59,921 bases of DNA from Eubacterium sp. Its GTDB lineage: Bacteria; Bacillota; Clostridia; Lachnospirales; Lachnospiraceae. The stretch is from the NCBI GenBank assembly GCA_017539165.1, contig JAFYHN010000057.1, positions 1 through 59,921 of the forward strand, written 5' to 3'. The first letter of the stretch is position 1; the number at the start of each line of letters is the position of its first letter. The notes beneath the pieces are model-generated. The model did not search any database. It saw nothing but the letters and a program-made list of their open reading frames with translations, and was not told the origin of the DNA. A program made the translations under genes and the position numbers. Shown piece by piece: positions 35,358-44,909 of this stretch.

Positions 35358-36809
35358 ATGATTGATTATACATTAAAGAATAGAATCGATGATGTATTCA
35401 GACTTATGGACGAGATACAGAATAAGGATCCGCAGCTTACTGCACAGACGGGTATGACGCTTCGTGAGATGCTGAAGTATAACCTTATTCAGTATATGGG
35501 ATTTCTTTTTGAATCTGACGGAACTGATGGAAGACAGGAACTGGAATTCATAAAAGATTATCTGGGAACGATAATGAATATCACCCAGTTTATGAACTTT
35601 AAATATGGCAAATGTATGGGCGCTGATTTCATTAATACACCGCCGAGATGCATGCTATATCTTGTGAAAAGTGATCTTACAGCAGGCGCGGTTAAGTCTT
35701 CAGCCGGAAGACCGGTTTCAAAAGAGGTTACTCTTCTATATAAAGAGATTGGAGCGGCATTTGTTGCTATTAATGGAGAGACAGTAACAGAGCTTGCCAA
35801 TCTTTCAAACTATACACTTATGCTCGATGAATTCCTGAAAGAATATGGGCTCTACTTTACTGATGGAGTTCCTAAAGGAAGAGTGAATCCAAAGAGCAGA
35901 AATCTTAGAAATAAAAAAGATGGAACGTCTGCGTCTTTAAATAAATCGGAGAGTAAACCTGTGGCTGCAAAGAAGGAAAGTGAAGAGGATGAATCTGAAG
36001 AAACTCTTGAGCAGCTGATGGAAGAACTTAACAGTCTTATAGGACTTAAGTCTGTTAAGCAGGATCTGACGAATCTGATAAATCTTGTAAAGATAAGAAA
36101 GCTTCGTGATGAAAGAGGCATGAAACAGCCGGACATAACACTGCATCTGGTATTTTCAGGTAACCCTGGAACTGGTAAGACAACTGTTGCCAGACTTCTT
36201 GCGAAGATTTACAAGGTACTTGGAGTAGTGAGTGAAGGTCAGCTTATTGAAGTGGACAGATCGAATCTCGTTGCTGGATATATAGGTCAGACTGCAACTC
36301 AGACAGCTGAGATCGTAGAGAGTGCTATAGGTGGAGTGCTCTTTATTGACGAGGCGTATACTCTTATTAAGAGTGGTGATGAGAAGGATTTCGGACAGGA
36401 AGCAGTAGATACACTTCTCAAACTTATGGAAGATAATCGTGATGATCTGATAGTTATTGTTGCAGGTTATACAGATAAGATGGAGGAGTTTGTTAATTCA
36501 AATCCAGGACTCAAATCCAGATTTAATAAGTATATATTCTTTAATGATTATTCAGGCAGTGAGTTGACAAGTATATTTACTTCGATGGCTAAGAAGCAGG
36601 AATATGAGCTCGATAAAGAAGCGAAAGAATATGTAAAAGAATATCTCACTGAGAGAGCAAAGGCGCATGAGGAAAACTTTGCAAATGCCAGAGAAGCCCG
36701 TAATTATCTGGAGCGTTGCATAGAGAGGCAGGCATCCAGAATCGTTGAATTCAAAGAAATAAGCGATGAAGATCTGAGAACTCTTAGACTGGCAGATGTA
36801 AAAGAGTGA
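35358..36809 (+). CDS. AAA+ ATPase of the CbxX/SpoVK type
   Basis: A 483-aa protein with an N-terminal helical region (about 1-165) of unknown fold, a charged linker (about 185-215), and an AAA+ domain. Walker A GNPGTGKT starts at about residue 268, pore-loop segment AGYIGQTA follows, Walker B LFIDEAYTL is at about 328-336, and sensor and arginine residues lie in NPGLKSRFNKYI. The group includes SpoVK and the Rubisco activase CbbX; there is no Rubisco or sporulation context here. It probably remodels an unknown protein. It sits between cca and a MATE transporter. Confidence 0.85.
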   Translation: MIDYTLKNRIDDVFRLMDEIQNKDPQLTAQTGMTLREMLKYNLIQYMGFLFESDGTDGRQELEFIKDYLGTIMNITQFMNFKYGKCMGADFINTPPRCMLYLVKSDLTAGAVKSSAGRPVSKEVTLLYKEIGAAFVAINGETVTELANLSNYTLMLDEFLKEYGLYFTDGVPKGRVNPKSRNLRNKKDGTSASLNKSESKPVAAKKESEEDESEETLEQLMEELNSLIGLKSVKQDLTNLINLVKIRKLRDERGMKQPDITLHLVFSGNPGTGKTTVARLLAKIYKVLGVVSEGQLIEVDRSNLVAGYIGQTATQTAEIVESAIGGVLFIDEAYTLIKSGDEKDFGQEAVDTLLKLMEDNRDDLIVIVAGYTDKMEEFVNSNPGLKSRFNKYIFFNDYSGSELTSIFTSMAKKQEYELDKEAKEYVKEYLTERAKAHEENFANAREARNYLERCIERQASRIVEFKEISDEDLRTLRLADVKE

Positions 36810-36816
36810 TAAACTA

Positions 36817-38166
36817 ATGGATAAGAAGATTTCACGTCGGGAGATGATGACGCAGTCACCAGTACCGGGGCTTATAACAAAGCTTTCGATTCCGACTATA
36901 ATAAGTATGCTGGTAACGGCATTTTATAATTCTGCAGATACGTATTTTGTTGGCAAGATATCCACTGGAGCTACGGCGGCAGTGGGTCTTGTCTTTTCTG
37001 TGATGGCTATTATTCAGGCCTTCGGATTCTTCTGCGGACAAGGTTCGGGCAATTATCTCTCCCGAATGCTTGGAGCAGGCAATAAGAAAGAAGCAAATGA
37101 TATGGCTTCTTCCGGCTTTGCACTGGCACTGATAATAGGTCTACTCGTAGTTGTGTTTGGTAATATATTTATTCATCCGCTGGTACACTGGCTTGGAGCA
37201 ACTCCCACGACTATAGAAGATACGGAAAACTATATGAGGATAATCCTTATAGGTGCTCCTTTTATGATGGGACAATTTGTTATAAATAATCAGCTTCGTT
37301 TTCAGGGGAGTGCCATATATGCTATGGTCGGACTGATGTGCGGAGCAGTGGTAAATGTAATCCTGGATCCGCTCCTTATAATTGTTTTTAACATGGGAGT
37401 AAGCGGTGCGGCGATAGCTACAGTATCTGGCCAGATCATCAGCTTTATAGTTCTCATAATTGGAAGTACCAAGGGAGAGAACATCAGATTGAATATAGAA
37501 AATGTTCACTTAAATATGCATTTTCTTATAGAGATCATAAACGGAGGTGCACCTTCTTTTTTTAGACAGGGACTTGCTGCTACAGCAACGCTTCTTCTGA
37601 ATAATTTTGCAGGAAAATACGGTGGAGATGCTGCTATAGCCGGAATGTCTATAGTTACCAGAGTTATCATGATCATGATATCTGCCCTGATAGGTTTCGG
37701 ACAGGGGTATCAGCCGGTATGTTCGTATAACTTTGGAGCAGGGCTTTACGGCAGAGTGCGGGAAGGATTCTTCTTCTGTGTTAAATGGGGAACGATCTTT
37801 CTGACATTTTTTGCAGTGATATCATTTGTATTCGCACCAGATATAATCGGATGGTTCAGAAATGATCCGGATGTGATCGCTGTTGGAAGGACGGCTCTTC
37901 GATATCAGTCATGTGTGCTTCCGATTGCGCCATTTACTATAATGACGAATATGATGCTACAGTCTATGGGACGGGGAGTCAAGGCAACGATAACATCTTC
38001 TGCCAAGAATGGTATATGTTTTATTCCGTTGATATTGATTCTTCCACATTTTTTTGGCATATTAGGTGTGGAGATAACGCAGACTTGTGCGGATGTGTTG
38101 TCTCTGGCTATATCAATACCGATGGTTTATGCGGAACTTAAACTTCTTTCACGGGAGGCAGTATGA
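36817..38166 (+). CDS. MATE-family efflux transporter
   Basis: A 449-aa integral membrane protein with about 12 membrane helices. The MATE features include PTIISMLVTAFYNSADTYFVGKI near the N-terminus, GQGSGNYLSRMLGAG, and the repeated half with GFGQGYQPVCSYNFGA. Likely a cation-coupled drug or metabolite exporter of the DinF/NorM-like group; substrate unknown. Its stop overlaps the hisA start (ATGA), so translation is coupled. Confidence 0.9.
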   Translation: MDKKISRREMMTQSPVPGLITKLSIPTIISMLVTAFYNSADTYFVGKISTGATAAVGLVFSVMAIIQAFGFFCGQGSGNYLSRMLGAGNKKEANDMASSGFALALIIGLLVVVFGNIFIHPLVHWLGATPTTIEDTENYMRIILIGAPFMMGQFVINNQLRFQGSAIYAMVGLMCGAVVNVILDPLLIIVFNMGVSGAAIATVSGQIISFIVLIIGSTKGENIRLNIENVHLNMHFLIEIINGGAPSFFRQGLAATATLLLNNFAGKYGGDAAIAGMSIVTRVIMIMISALIGFGQGYQPVCSYNFGAGLYGRVREGFFFCVKWGTIFLTFFAVISFVFAPDIIGWFRNDPDVIAVGRTALRYQSCVLPIAPFTIMTNMMLQSMGRGVKATITSSAKNGICFIPLILILPHFFGILGVEITQTCADVLSLAISIPMVYAELKLLSREAV

Positions 38167-38957
38167 GATTCAGACCTTGTATAGATATACATGATGGAAA
38201 AGTAAAACAGATAGTTGGTGGTTCTCTCAGTGATATTATGGGAGCCGAGACAAACTTTATATCTGATCAGGACGCAGGTTTCTTTGGAAGACTGTATAAA
38301 AAATACGGTCTTAAAGGAGGCCATATTATCCTGCTTAACAAGGCAGGTACAGATGAGTACTCTGCAGATATGGCTGCAGCGGAACTTGCTATGAAAGAAT
38401 ACCCTGACGGATTTATGATCGGCGGTGGAGTAACTGCTGAGAATGCGGCAGAGTTTATTCGTCTTGGAGCTACGCATGTTATAGTGACATCGTATGTCTT
38501 CAGAGACGGAATGATTGATTTTGACCGATTAGATAAGCTTGTAAATGAAGTAGGAAAAGAACATCTGGTTCTGGATCTTTCCTGTAGAAGAAAGGGAGAC
38601 TGTCTAGAGCAGGATGACTACTATATAGTTACTGATAGGTGGCAGAAATTCACGGATGCACCACTTACACATGATACATTAGATAAACTTAAAAACTATT
38701 CAGACGAATACCTTATCCATGCTGTTGATGTTGAAGGTAAAAGGGGCGGCATAGATAAGCGTCTGATGACACTTCTGGGAAGTTGGGAGAATGGAATTCC
38801 TATAACATATGCAGGGGGAGTTTCTTCATTTGATGATCTGGAGGTAGTTCGAAAACTTGGGAATGACCGAATCGATGTTACCATAGGAAGTGCTCTTTCG
38901 ATATTTGGAGGAGATATGGACTTTGATGAAGTTATAGATTACTTTGAAAGAGACTGA
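38163..38957 (+). CDS. hisA: ProFAR isomerase HisA, eukaryotic type
   Basis: Amadori isomerase of histidine synthesis (ProFAR to PRFAR). It is unlike ordinary bacterial HisA and resembles yeast HIS6: RPCIDIHDGKVKQIVGG, TNFISDQDAGFFGRLYKKYG, VIVTSYVF, LVLDLSCRRKGD, DRWQKFTDAPL, YLIHAVDVEGKRGGID and the phosphate site YAGGVSS then TIGSALSIFGG. The catalytic aspartates at the ends of strands 1 and 5 (D9 and the DLSC Asp) are in place. 264 aa. No other his gene is in the window. It is coupled to the MATE gene and lies 6 bases before yfhO. Confidence 0.9.
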   Translation: MRFRPCIDIHDGKVKQIVGGSLSDIMGAETNFISDQDAGFFGRLYKKYGLKGGHIILLNKAGTDEYSADMAAAELAMKEYPDGFMIGGGVTAENAAEFIRLGATHVIVTSYVFRDGMIDFDRLDKLVNEVGKEHLVLDLSCRRKGDCLEQDDYYIVTDRWQKFTDAPLTHDTLDKLKNYSDEYLIHAVDVEGKRGGIDKRLMTLLGSWENGIPITYAGGVSSFDDLEVVRKLGNDRIDVTIGSALSIFGGDMDFDEVIDYFERD

Positions 38958-38963
38958 TTAATA

Positions 38964-41597
38964 ATGAAAAATAGTGAGCAAACCAGCTCTGCATCAAAGA
39001 AGAAGCAGGGCTTTATAAAAAGAAACTGGTCGTGGCTTCTTGCCACGGCGATGACATTTGTCTTCATGGTTGCCCTTATGATATACAATAAGGTAACGCC
39101 GTTTGGAATGAATTCTTTTACTCTTGTGGACAGCATACATCAGTATGTTCCGTTCTTTAGTGATTACCGTGAGAAACTGCTGTCGGGCAGCAGTCTTGCA
39201 TATACCTGGGACGTAGGTATGGGACAGAATTTTCAATCACTTCTTCTGTACTATATGGCGTCACCGCTGAATCTGATCATAGTTTTCTTTACAAGAAAAG
39301 GCATTATAACGATGATGTCTGTTCTTATCGCGCTTAAAATAGTATTCTCTGCGGGGGCATTTGCCTTCTATCTGTCGAGAAGACGCGGAAAGATCTCCAA
39401 CAATTTTGTCATAACAGCCATGTCTTTCGGATATGCTCTGAACACCTATATGTGCGGATATTTCTGGAACCTGATGTGGTTAGACTGTATCATGGTATTT
39501 CCACTTATTATTCTCGGTTATGAGAAACTTATGGAGGAGAAGGATCCTCGGCTTTATATAGTTGCACTTTTCTACAGTATGTATTGTAACTACTATATAT
39601 CATTTATCATATGTATATTCCTTGTGCTCTGGTTCCTTGTCACAGGACATAAGAACTTCAAGGGATTTATCATGGATGGACTTCGATTTGCCGGATGTTC
39701 TCTTCTTGCGGCGGGAATGGCAGCAATCTCACTTGTGATGGCATATCTTGCTATTATGAAAACTGCTTCGGCAGGAACTGCTATGCCGGAATGGAACTGG
39801 TATCAGAACTTCTTCGATCTGCTTAAGAATCATCTGATCCTTGTTGCTCCTGAGACCATGGATGTTTTTGATGGAGAGGCAAATCTGTACTGTGGTACTT
39901 TTACGTATATGATGCTCTTCGTATATATATGTTCAGACAAGATTAAGCTTGTGGAGAAGATAAGAAAGCTTCTTCTGATCGCATTTATGATCATAAGTAT
40001 GAATCAGGAACTGCTGAACTTTATCTGGCATGGATTCCACAATCAGTATGGAATTCCAAACAGATTTGCGTTCCTTTATATCTTCGTTCTTCTTGTCATG
40101 GCGTATGAAGCGGCTGCCAAGATCAAGAAGACAAATGTTGTAGCAATTGCAGTTGGAATAATTCTGTCCAGTATCTTCATCGCAGTTCTATATCATGAGG
40201 TGACATTTGACGGCGTTGTATCTGATATGAAGATTATGATCATATCTTATATTCTGATAGTTGCTTATGCAGCATTCCTTATGCTTCGCAGTGGAAAGAT
40301 AGTTCCAGGGAAAGTGACCACGATATCTATGGCGCTCCTGATGACGGCTGAGATAATGGTAAATGCCTGGGTAGGTATCACGACAAATGGACTTTGTGAC
40401 GGTGAGTACTATATGAAGTACAGCGAAGAGATGGAGGATGTGGTTGGTGAGATGAATTCACGTGCCGCCAAGGACAACAATCTCTTCTACAGACAGGATA
40501 TAGTTTCGCCGATAATGCTGAATGAGAATACATATACCAATATGAAGAGTATCGGGACCTTCTGTTCAACCGTCAGAGGAGATATGGTAAGTACAATGGC
40601 CTACCTTGGTTTCTATACAGGTGCCAATGAGTATCTTTTTAATGGTTCGAGCCTTATGACAAATGACCTCTTCGGTGTTAAGTATGTATATCTAAGAGAT
40701 GATGATTACTATCCTGCAAAGGACGATTACAAGCTTGTGTTTGATGATGGGGAGACATTTGTTTACGAGAATGACAACGCACTTTCGCTCGGATATGCGG
40801 TAAGTGATAAGATAGAAGACTGGGATTACGGACATTATAACAGTGCGAATGTGCTGAATGAGTTTGCTAACAAAGCTGTAGGCTGTGGGGATATATACGA
40901 AGATGTGGATCCGTACTTTATAGTTTCGGGAACGAACTGTATGGCTGAGTATAACAGTAACAGTCCGGATACAATAAGCTATAGTGGCGGTTCTGGAGAC
41001 AGCATAACTATAGTTGCGACATTCTATGCAGAAGATAGTGGAAGATATTTCCTTAACTGCAGAGCAAACTATCTTGAAGAGATCGAGCTTGAGATCAACG
41101 ATGAGTATAAAGCCTCCGGAAGATATCAGACTCAGTTGTTCGATACCGGTGAGGTGACGGTCGGAGATAAGGTTACTTATAAACTTAAGTTCAACAGTGA
41201 TTATTCTCCAAGTGGAAGTGTTTCCATGTATATGTCGAAGCTCAACAGAGATAATCTGACCGAGCTTCGTGCTGCACTTACCAAGAATTCACTGAACGTA
41301 ACAGAACTGACAGACAGTACTGTTAAGGGTACTGTAGAAATGCAGGAGGATCAGATCCTCTGTCTTTCCATGCCTTATGATGAGGGTTGGAAGGTATATG
41401 TAGATGGAGAGCTTACAGATGTGGAAGACTGGTGTAGTGGTCTTATGGCTATCAGTATTCCGGAAGGTCAGCATGAGATATATATGAAGTTTGTGCCGGA
41501 TGGATTTATAAAAGGACTTCTTGTTACTATACTGTGCTGGATCATTTACATATTGCTTTGTCTGGTAGTGTCAGGAAAGATAAAGTTTCCTAATTGA
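38964..41597 (+). CDS. YfhO-family membrane protein
   Basis: An 877-aa GT-C-like membrane protein. Residues about 25-470 hold some 12 membrane helices, with FTLVDSIHQYVPFFSDYREKLLSG in the first extracytoplasmic loop, a family mark. Residues about 480-845 form a large outer domain ending in the typical LSMPYDEGWKVYVDG and PEGQHEIYMKFVPDG, then a last helix. In Bacillus YfhO takes part in lipoteichoic acid glycosylation; a sugar-transfer role at the outer membrane face is therefore likely. Its stop codon overlaps the -35 box of the next gene. Confidence 0.88.
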   Translation: MKNSEQTSSASKKKQGFIKRNWSWLLATAMTFVFMVALMIYNKVTPFGMNSFTLVDSIHQYVPFFSDYREKLLSGSSLAYTWDVGMGQNFQSLLLYYMASPLNLIIVFFTRKGIITMMSVLIALKIVFSAGAFAFYLSRRRGKISNNFVITAMSFGYALNTYMCGYFWNLMWLDCIMVFPLIILGYEKLMEEKDPRLYIVALFYSMYCNYYISFIICIFLVLWFLVTGHKNFKGFIMDGLRFAGCSLLAAGMAAISLVMAYLAIMKTASAGTAMPEWNWYQNFFDLLKNHLILVAPETMDVFDGEANLYCGTFTYMMLFVYICSDKIKLVEKIRKLLLIAFMIISMNQELLNFIWHGFHNQYGIPNRFAFLYIFVLLVMAYEAAAKIKKTNVVAIAVGIILSSIFIAVLYHEVTFDGVVSDMKIMIISYILIVAYAAFLMLRSGKIVPGKVTTISMALLMTAEIMVNAWVGITTNGLCDGEYYMKYSEEMEDVVGEMNSRAAKDNNLFYRQDIVSPIMLNENTYTNMKSIGTFCSTVRGDMVSTMAYLGFYTGANEYLFNGSSLMTNDLFGVKYVYLRDDDYYPAKDDYKLVFDDGETFVYENDNALSLGYAVSDKIEDWDYGHYNSANVLNEFANKAVGCGDIYEDVDPYFIVSGTNCMAEYNSNSPDTISYSGGSGDSITIVATFYAEDSGRYFLNCRANYLEEIELEINDEYKASGRYQTQLFDTGEVTVGDKVTYKLKFNSDYSPSGSVSMYMSKLNRDNLTELRAALTKNSLNVTELTDSTVKGTVEMQEDQILCLSMPYDEGWKVYVDGELTDVEDWCSGLMAISIPEGQHEIYMKFVPDGFIKGLLVTILCWIIYILLCLVVSGKIKFPN

Positions 41598-41622
41598 CCA
41601 TACCCTTGAAAAGAGATATAAT
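41594..41622 (+). promoter_or_regulatory. Promoter of the hybrid kinase gene
   Basis: TTGACC (41594-41599), 17 bp, TATAAT (41617-41622). The -35 box contains the TGA stop of yfhO. The leader is about 80 bases and holds repeated GTGCACT/TTGCACTA and ATAGTGG words. Confidence 0.75.
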
Positions 41623-41707
41623 CAGATATAGCTATGTGCACTTTATATAGTGGGATAATAAATGGGTTGCACTACTGATAGTGGATTAATATTTGAGAGG
41701 GTAAAAA

Positions 41708-43477
41708 ATGGATAAACTTAGGAAAATGGAACCACAGAAGCTTGCTATCATTACTGCGATACTGGTGCTGGCTCTAGGTGTTGCGGGTATTTTCGGATCC
41801 GGATTTTATTATGTGATCGGTTTTGTAGTCGTTGTTCTTCAGGCGATTCTGGTATTTATCATAATTAATACAGGTTCTGAACAGGCACAGGTCAAAACTG
41901 CTAGTGATAAATACAGGAAGCTCTTCAAGAATCTTCCTATCGGATTTGCACAGGCGAAGATCATTACAGATTCAACCGGAGCGGGAGTTGGTTATCAGCT
42001 TGAAGATGCTAACAATACATTTGGTTCATATTTCGGAATAGATAGAGAAGAATATGTCGACAAGGTTCTTGGCGACAGTAATATAGAAGTTCTCCAGGAT
42101 ATAAATGCTTGGTTTAAAGCATACAATACTTCAGGAACCAAAGAAGGTGACCTGATGGATGTTGAGATAACTATGGAGAAACTTGGAAAAGTCTTCAATA
42201 CAGTTATGTATAAGTCAGAAGCAGACTATATAAACATGGTTGTTATTGATGTTACCGAGCAGAAGGAGACTGAGGCTAAGCTGTCTCGTGCTATCGAAGA
42301 TGCAAATGCAGCTTATAAGACTCAGGCAGAGTTCCTTGCAAATATGAGTCATGAGATCCGTACACCTATCAATGGTATCCTGGGTATGATCCAGCTTACA
42401 CTTATGGCTGATGATCTTCAGGCGGATTACAGAGACAATCTTATCACAGCTAAAAACTGTGCAGATAACCTTCTCAGACTTATCAATGATATCCTTGATA
42501 TCAGTAAGCTTGAAGCAGGTAAATACAAGATTAAAGAGGAAATCTGTGATATCAAAGCTTCCATCGAAGAAACAGTTGCAGCTCATGTTCCTGCAGCAGA
42601 TGGAAAGAACATCGCACTTGATCTTACATTTGGCAACAATATACCTAAGCTTGTCAGAGCGGATGGCCAGCGTATCCAGCAGATACTTAACTGTTTACTT
42701 TCAAATGCCATCAAGTTCACTTCGGATGGTGGTGTAAGAGTTAAGATTGCAGCTCTCGATGATAAGGATGATATGGTGAGACTTCGTATCGCAGTTGCTG
42801 ATACGGGAATCGGAATATCGGATGCTGATATGAGTAAGCTCTTCGTGAGATTCTCACAGGTAGATGGTTCAGATACAAGAAGATACGGTGGTTCGGGACT
42901 TGGACTTGTTATCTCAAGACAGATAACAGAACTTATGAACGGAACTATCTCCGTACAGAGTAAAGAAGGAATTGGTTCTACATTTATCGCGGAGATTCCT
43001 ATCAAGGTAGTTAAGCCTGCCGAGATTGAAGCTCTTGAAGAAACAACCAAGGATGATCCTGCACTGTATTCAATCAGTAATGCCAATGGAAAGAATTCCA
43101 GAATCCTTGTTGCAGAGGATGAGCCTGTTAACCAGCAGGTTATCGGAAAGCTCCTTGGAATGGCCGGTTTCTCATATGATATTGCTGAAAACGGCGAGAA
43201 AGCAGTTCAGCTTTACAAAGAGAAAGAATATGATGCGGCACTCTTTGATGTACAGATGCCTGTAATGGATGGTATCGCTGCTACTCAGGAGATACGTAAG
43301 CTCGAGCTGGAGAATCATAAGAAACATCTTCCGATCATTGCAGTAACAGCCAGAGCAATGTTTGGAGATAAAGAAAGAATCATGAAGAATCAGCTGGATG
43401 ACTATATTGCTAAACCATATAATCTGAGTACAGTAGTTGATACATTGAATAAATACATAGAGAATAAAGAAAACTAG
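41708..43477 (+). CDS. Hybrid sensor histidine kinase / response regulator
   Basis: A 589-aa membrane signalling protein. Two membrane helices lie at about 13-55 with almost no outer loop, so it probably senses something in the membrane or cytoplasm. A PAS-like domain is at about 70-185, then HisKA with phospho-acceptor H215 (MSHEIRTPINGI), a HATPase domain with N, G1 (VADTGIGI) and G2 (GGSGLGL) boxes, and a C-terminal receiver with D514 (LFDVQMPVMDG). No output regulator lies next to it; the phosphate acceptor after the receiver (an Hpt protein) must be elsewhere. Confidence 0.93.
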   Translation: MDKLRKMEPQKLAIITAILVLALGVAGIFGSGFYYVIGFVVVVLQAILVFIIINTGSEQAQVKTASDKYRKLFKNLPIGFAQAKIITDSTGAGVGYQLEDANNTFGSYFGIDREEYVDKVLGDSNIEVLQDINAWFKAYNTSGTKEGDLMDVEITMEKLGKVFNTVMYKSEADYINMVVIDVTEQKETEAKLSRAIEDANAAYKTQAEFLANMSHEIRTPINGILGMIQLTLMADDLQADYRDNLITAKNCADNLLRLINDILDISKLEAGKYKIKEEICDIKASIEETVAAHVPAADGKNIALDLTFGNNIPKLVRADGQRIQQILNCLLSNAIKFTSDGGVRVKIAALDDKDDMVRLRIAVADTGIGISDADMSKLFVRFSQVDGSDTRRYGGSGLGLVISRQITELMNGTISVQSKEGIGSTFIAEIPIKVVKPAEIEALEETTKDDPALYSISNANGKNSRILVAEDEPVNQQVIGKLLGMAGFSYDIAENGEKAVQLYKEKEYDAALFDVQMPVMDGIAATQEIRKLELENHKKHLPIIAVTARAMFGDKERIMKNQLDDYIAKPYNLSTVVDTLNKYIENKEN

Positions 43478-43489
43478 ATTTTTAGAAGA

Positions 43490-43528
43490 AGACGATTGGG
43501 AAATGATTTCGATTGTCTTCTTTTTTTG
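43490..43528 (+). terminator. Strong rho-independent terminator
   Basis: AGAAGACGAT pairs with ATTGTCTTCT with one wobble, then seven T. The stem resembles the xfp terminator. Confidence 0.9.
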
Positions 43529-43622
43529 AATGCAAATCTGACCTTTTAAAAAAGTTCTAAATTGGGCATTTTAAAAATACCAGATTGAAAATATAATGCA
43601 CGAGTATGAAGGAGGAAATCAT

Positions 43623-44864
43623 ATGTCACGTATAGCTTTAATCTGGTTTGGAGCGGCTGTTTCAATAGCCGAGATATTAACGGGTGCATGTCTTGAAGGT
43701 CTGGGACTGAGACGTGGATTGATCGTAATAGTTTTAGGTCACATCATAGGAGGAATACTTCTGTATCTTGCCGGAATGATCGGTGTAAAGAATAAAGAAG
43801 GAGCGATGAAGTCATCGGCTTTGTCATTTGGACGATTCGGAAGTTACTTCTTTGCGATAATGAATATAATTCAGCTGGTGGGCTGGCAGGGAATAATGAT
43901 CTTCGATGCTGCGTATTCTGCAGAAGGAATCCTTGGTATAGGAACAAAATGGTGGAGCCTGATCATAGGAGTGCTTACTGTACTGTGGATAGTCCTTGGA
44001 AGTAAGAGCAGGGACAAATTGAATGTTGTAGTCATGGTACTGCTGCTTTTACTGACCGTTGTGATGTCATTTATCATATTCTCAGGAATCAAGAATGGAG
44101 CGGGAATCGGAAGCGGAGCCGCTGAAGTGCTCTCATTCGGTCAGGGACTTGAGCTTTCGATAGCAATGCCGCTTTCGTGGATACCGATGATTGCTGATTA
44201 TACTTATAAAGCTAAAAAGCCTGTAAAGACTACACTTTCTGCCTGTGTTACATACAGTGTTGCAAGTATGTGGATGTATATAATCGGACTCGGTGCAGCT
44301 GTGATCACTCACGAAACTAGAATCGATCAGATAATGCTTAAAGCAGGATTTGGAGCAGCAGGTCTATATATAATAGTATTCTCATGTGTAACGACAAACT
44401 TTATAGATGCATTTTCATGTAATCAGTCAACATATGCGCTGGTTCCAGAGGGAAAGTTTAGTTTGGATTCTGAAAAGAAGGCAACACTTAAAGAGAATAT
44501 CAAACTTAACTTGCCAGGGATAATCGACACGGTGATAGGAACTGTCTGTGCGATGATGTTCCCAATGGAGAACATCACAGAGTTCCTATACTTCATAGGT
44601 TCGATATTCGCTCCGATGATATCAGTTCAGATAGCAGACAACTTCATTCTCAGACATAATAAAGAAGATAGAAGAGTTGATATGACAGCTTCACTTGCCT
44701 GGATCGTAGGGTTCATCGTTTATCGAATCCTGATGAAAACCGATATGGTATTTGGAAATACACTCCCGGATATGGCAATAACTGTAGTAGTAACAATCGT
44801 ATTCAGAAAAGTCAGCGAACTTATCAATACATACTCACCTCAAAGAGTACAAAATGCAAACTAA
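43623..44864 (+). CDS. cytX: CytX-like cytosine/hydroxymethylpyrimidine permease
   Basis: A 413-aa NCS1-type transporter with about 12 helices. The N-terminal IALIWFGAAVSIAEILTGA and GHIIGGILLYLAG segments are characteristic of CytX, a presumed importer of the thiamine precursor HMP. The ATG at 43623 follows GGAGGAAAT; the earlier ATG at 43596 lies before the ribosome site. CytX is often under a TPP riboswitch, but no thi-box sequence is visible in the short upstream region, so substrate and control are less certain here. Confidence 0.8.
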   Translation: MSRIALIWFGAAVSIAEILTGACLEGLGLRRGLIVIVLGHIIGGILLYLAGMIGVKNKEGAMKSSALSFGRFGSYFFAIMNIIQLVGWQGIMIFDAAYSAEGILGIGTKWWSLIIGVLTVLWIVLGSKSRDKLNVVVMVLLLLLTVVMSFIIFSGIKNGAGIGSGAAEVLSFGQGLELSIAMPLSWIPMIADYTYKAKKPVKTTLSACVTYSVASMWMYIIGLGAAVITHETRIDQIMLKAGFGAAGLYIIVFSCVTTNFIDAFSCNQSTYALVPEGKFSLDSEKKATLKENIKLNLPGIIDTVIGTVCAMMFPMENITEFLYFIGSIFAPMISVQIADNFILRHNKEDRRVDMTASLAWIVGFIVYRILMKTDMVFGNTLPDMAITVVVTIVFRKVSELINTYSPQRVQNAN

Positions 44865-44866
44865 CC

Positions 44867-44909
44867 AAAATATGACAGTTGAAATCTGATTTCAACTGTC
44901 ATATTTTTG
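44867..44909 (+). terminator. Rho-independent terminator
   Basis: AAATATGACAGTTGAAAT pairs exactly with ATTTCAACTGTCATATTT around a CTG loop, then TTG. A very long perfect stem, likely active in both directions. Confidence 0.9.

Noticed and set aside
43529-43622. TPP riboswitch expected before cytX
   Set aside because: No CTGAGA or thi-box-like sequence, and the space after the preceding terminator is too short.
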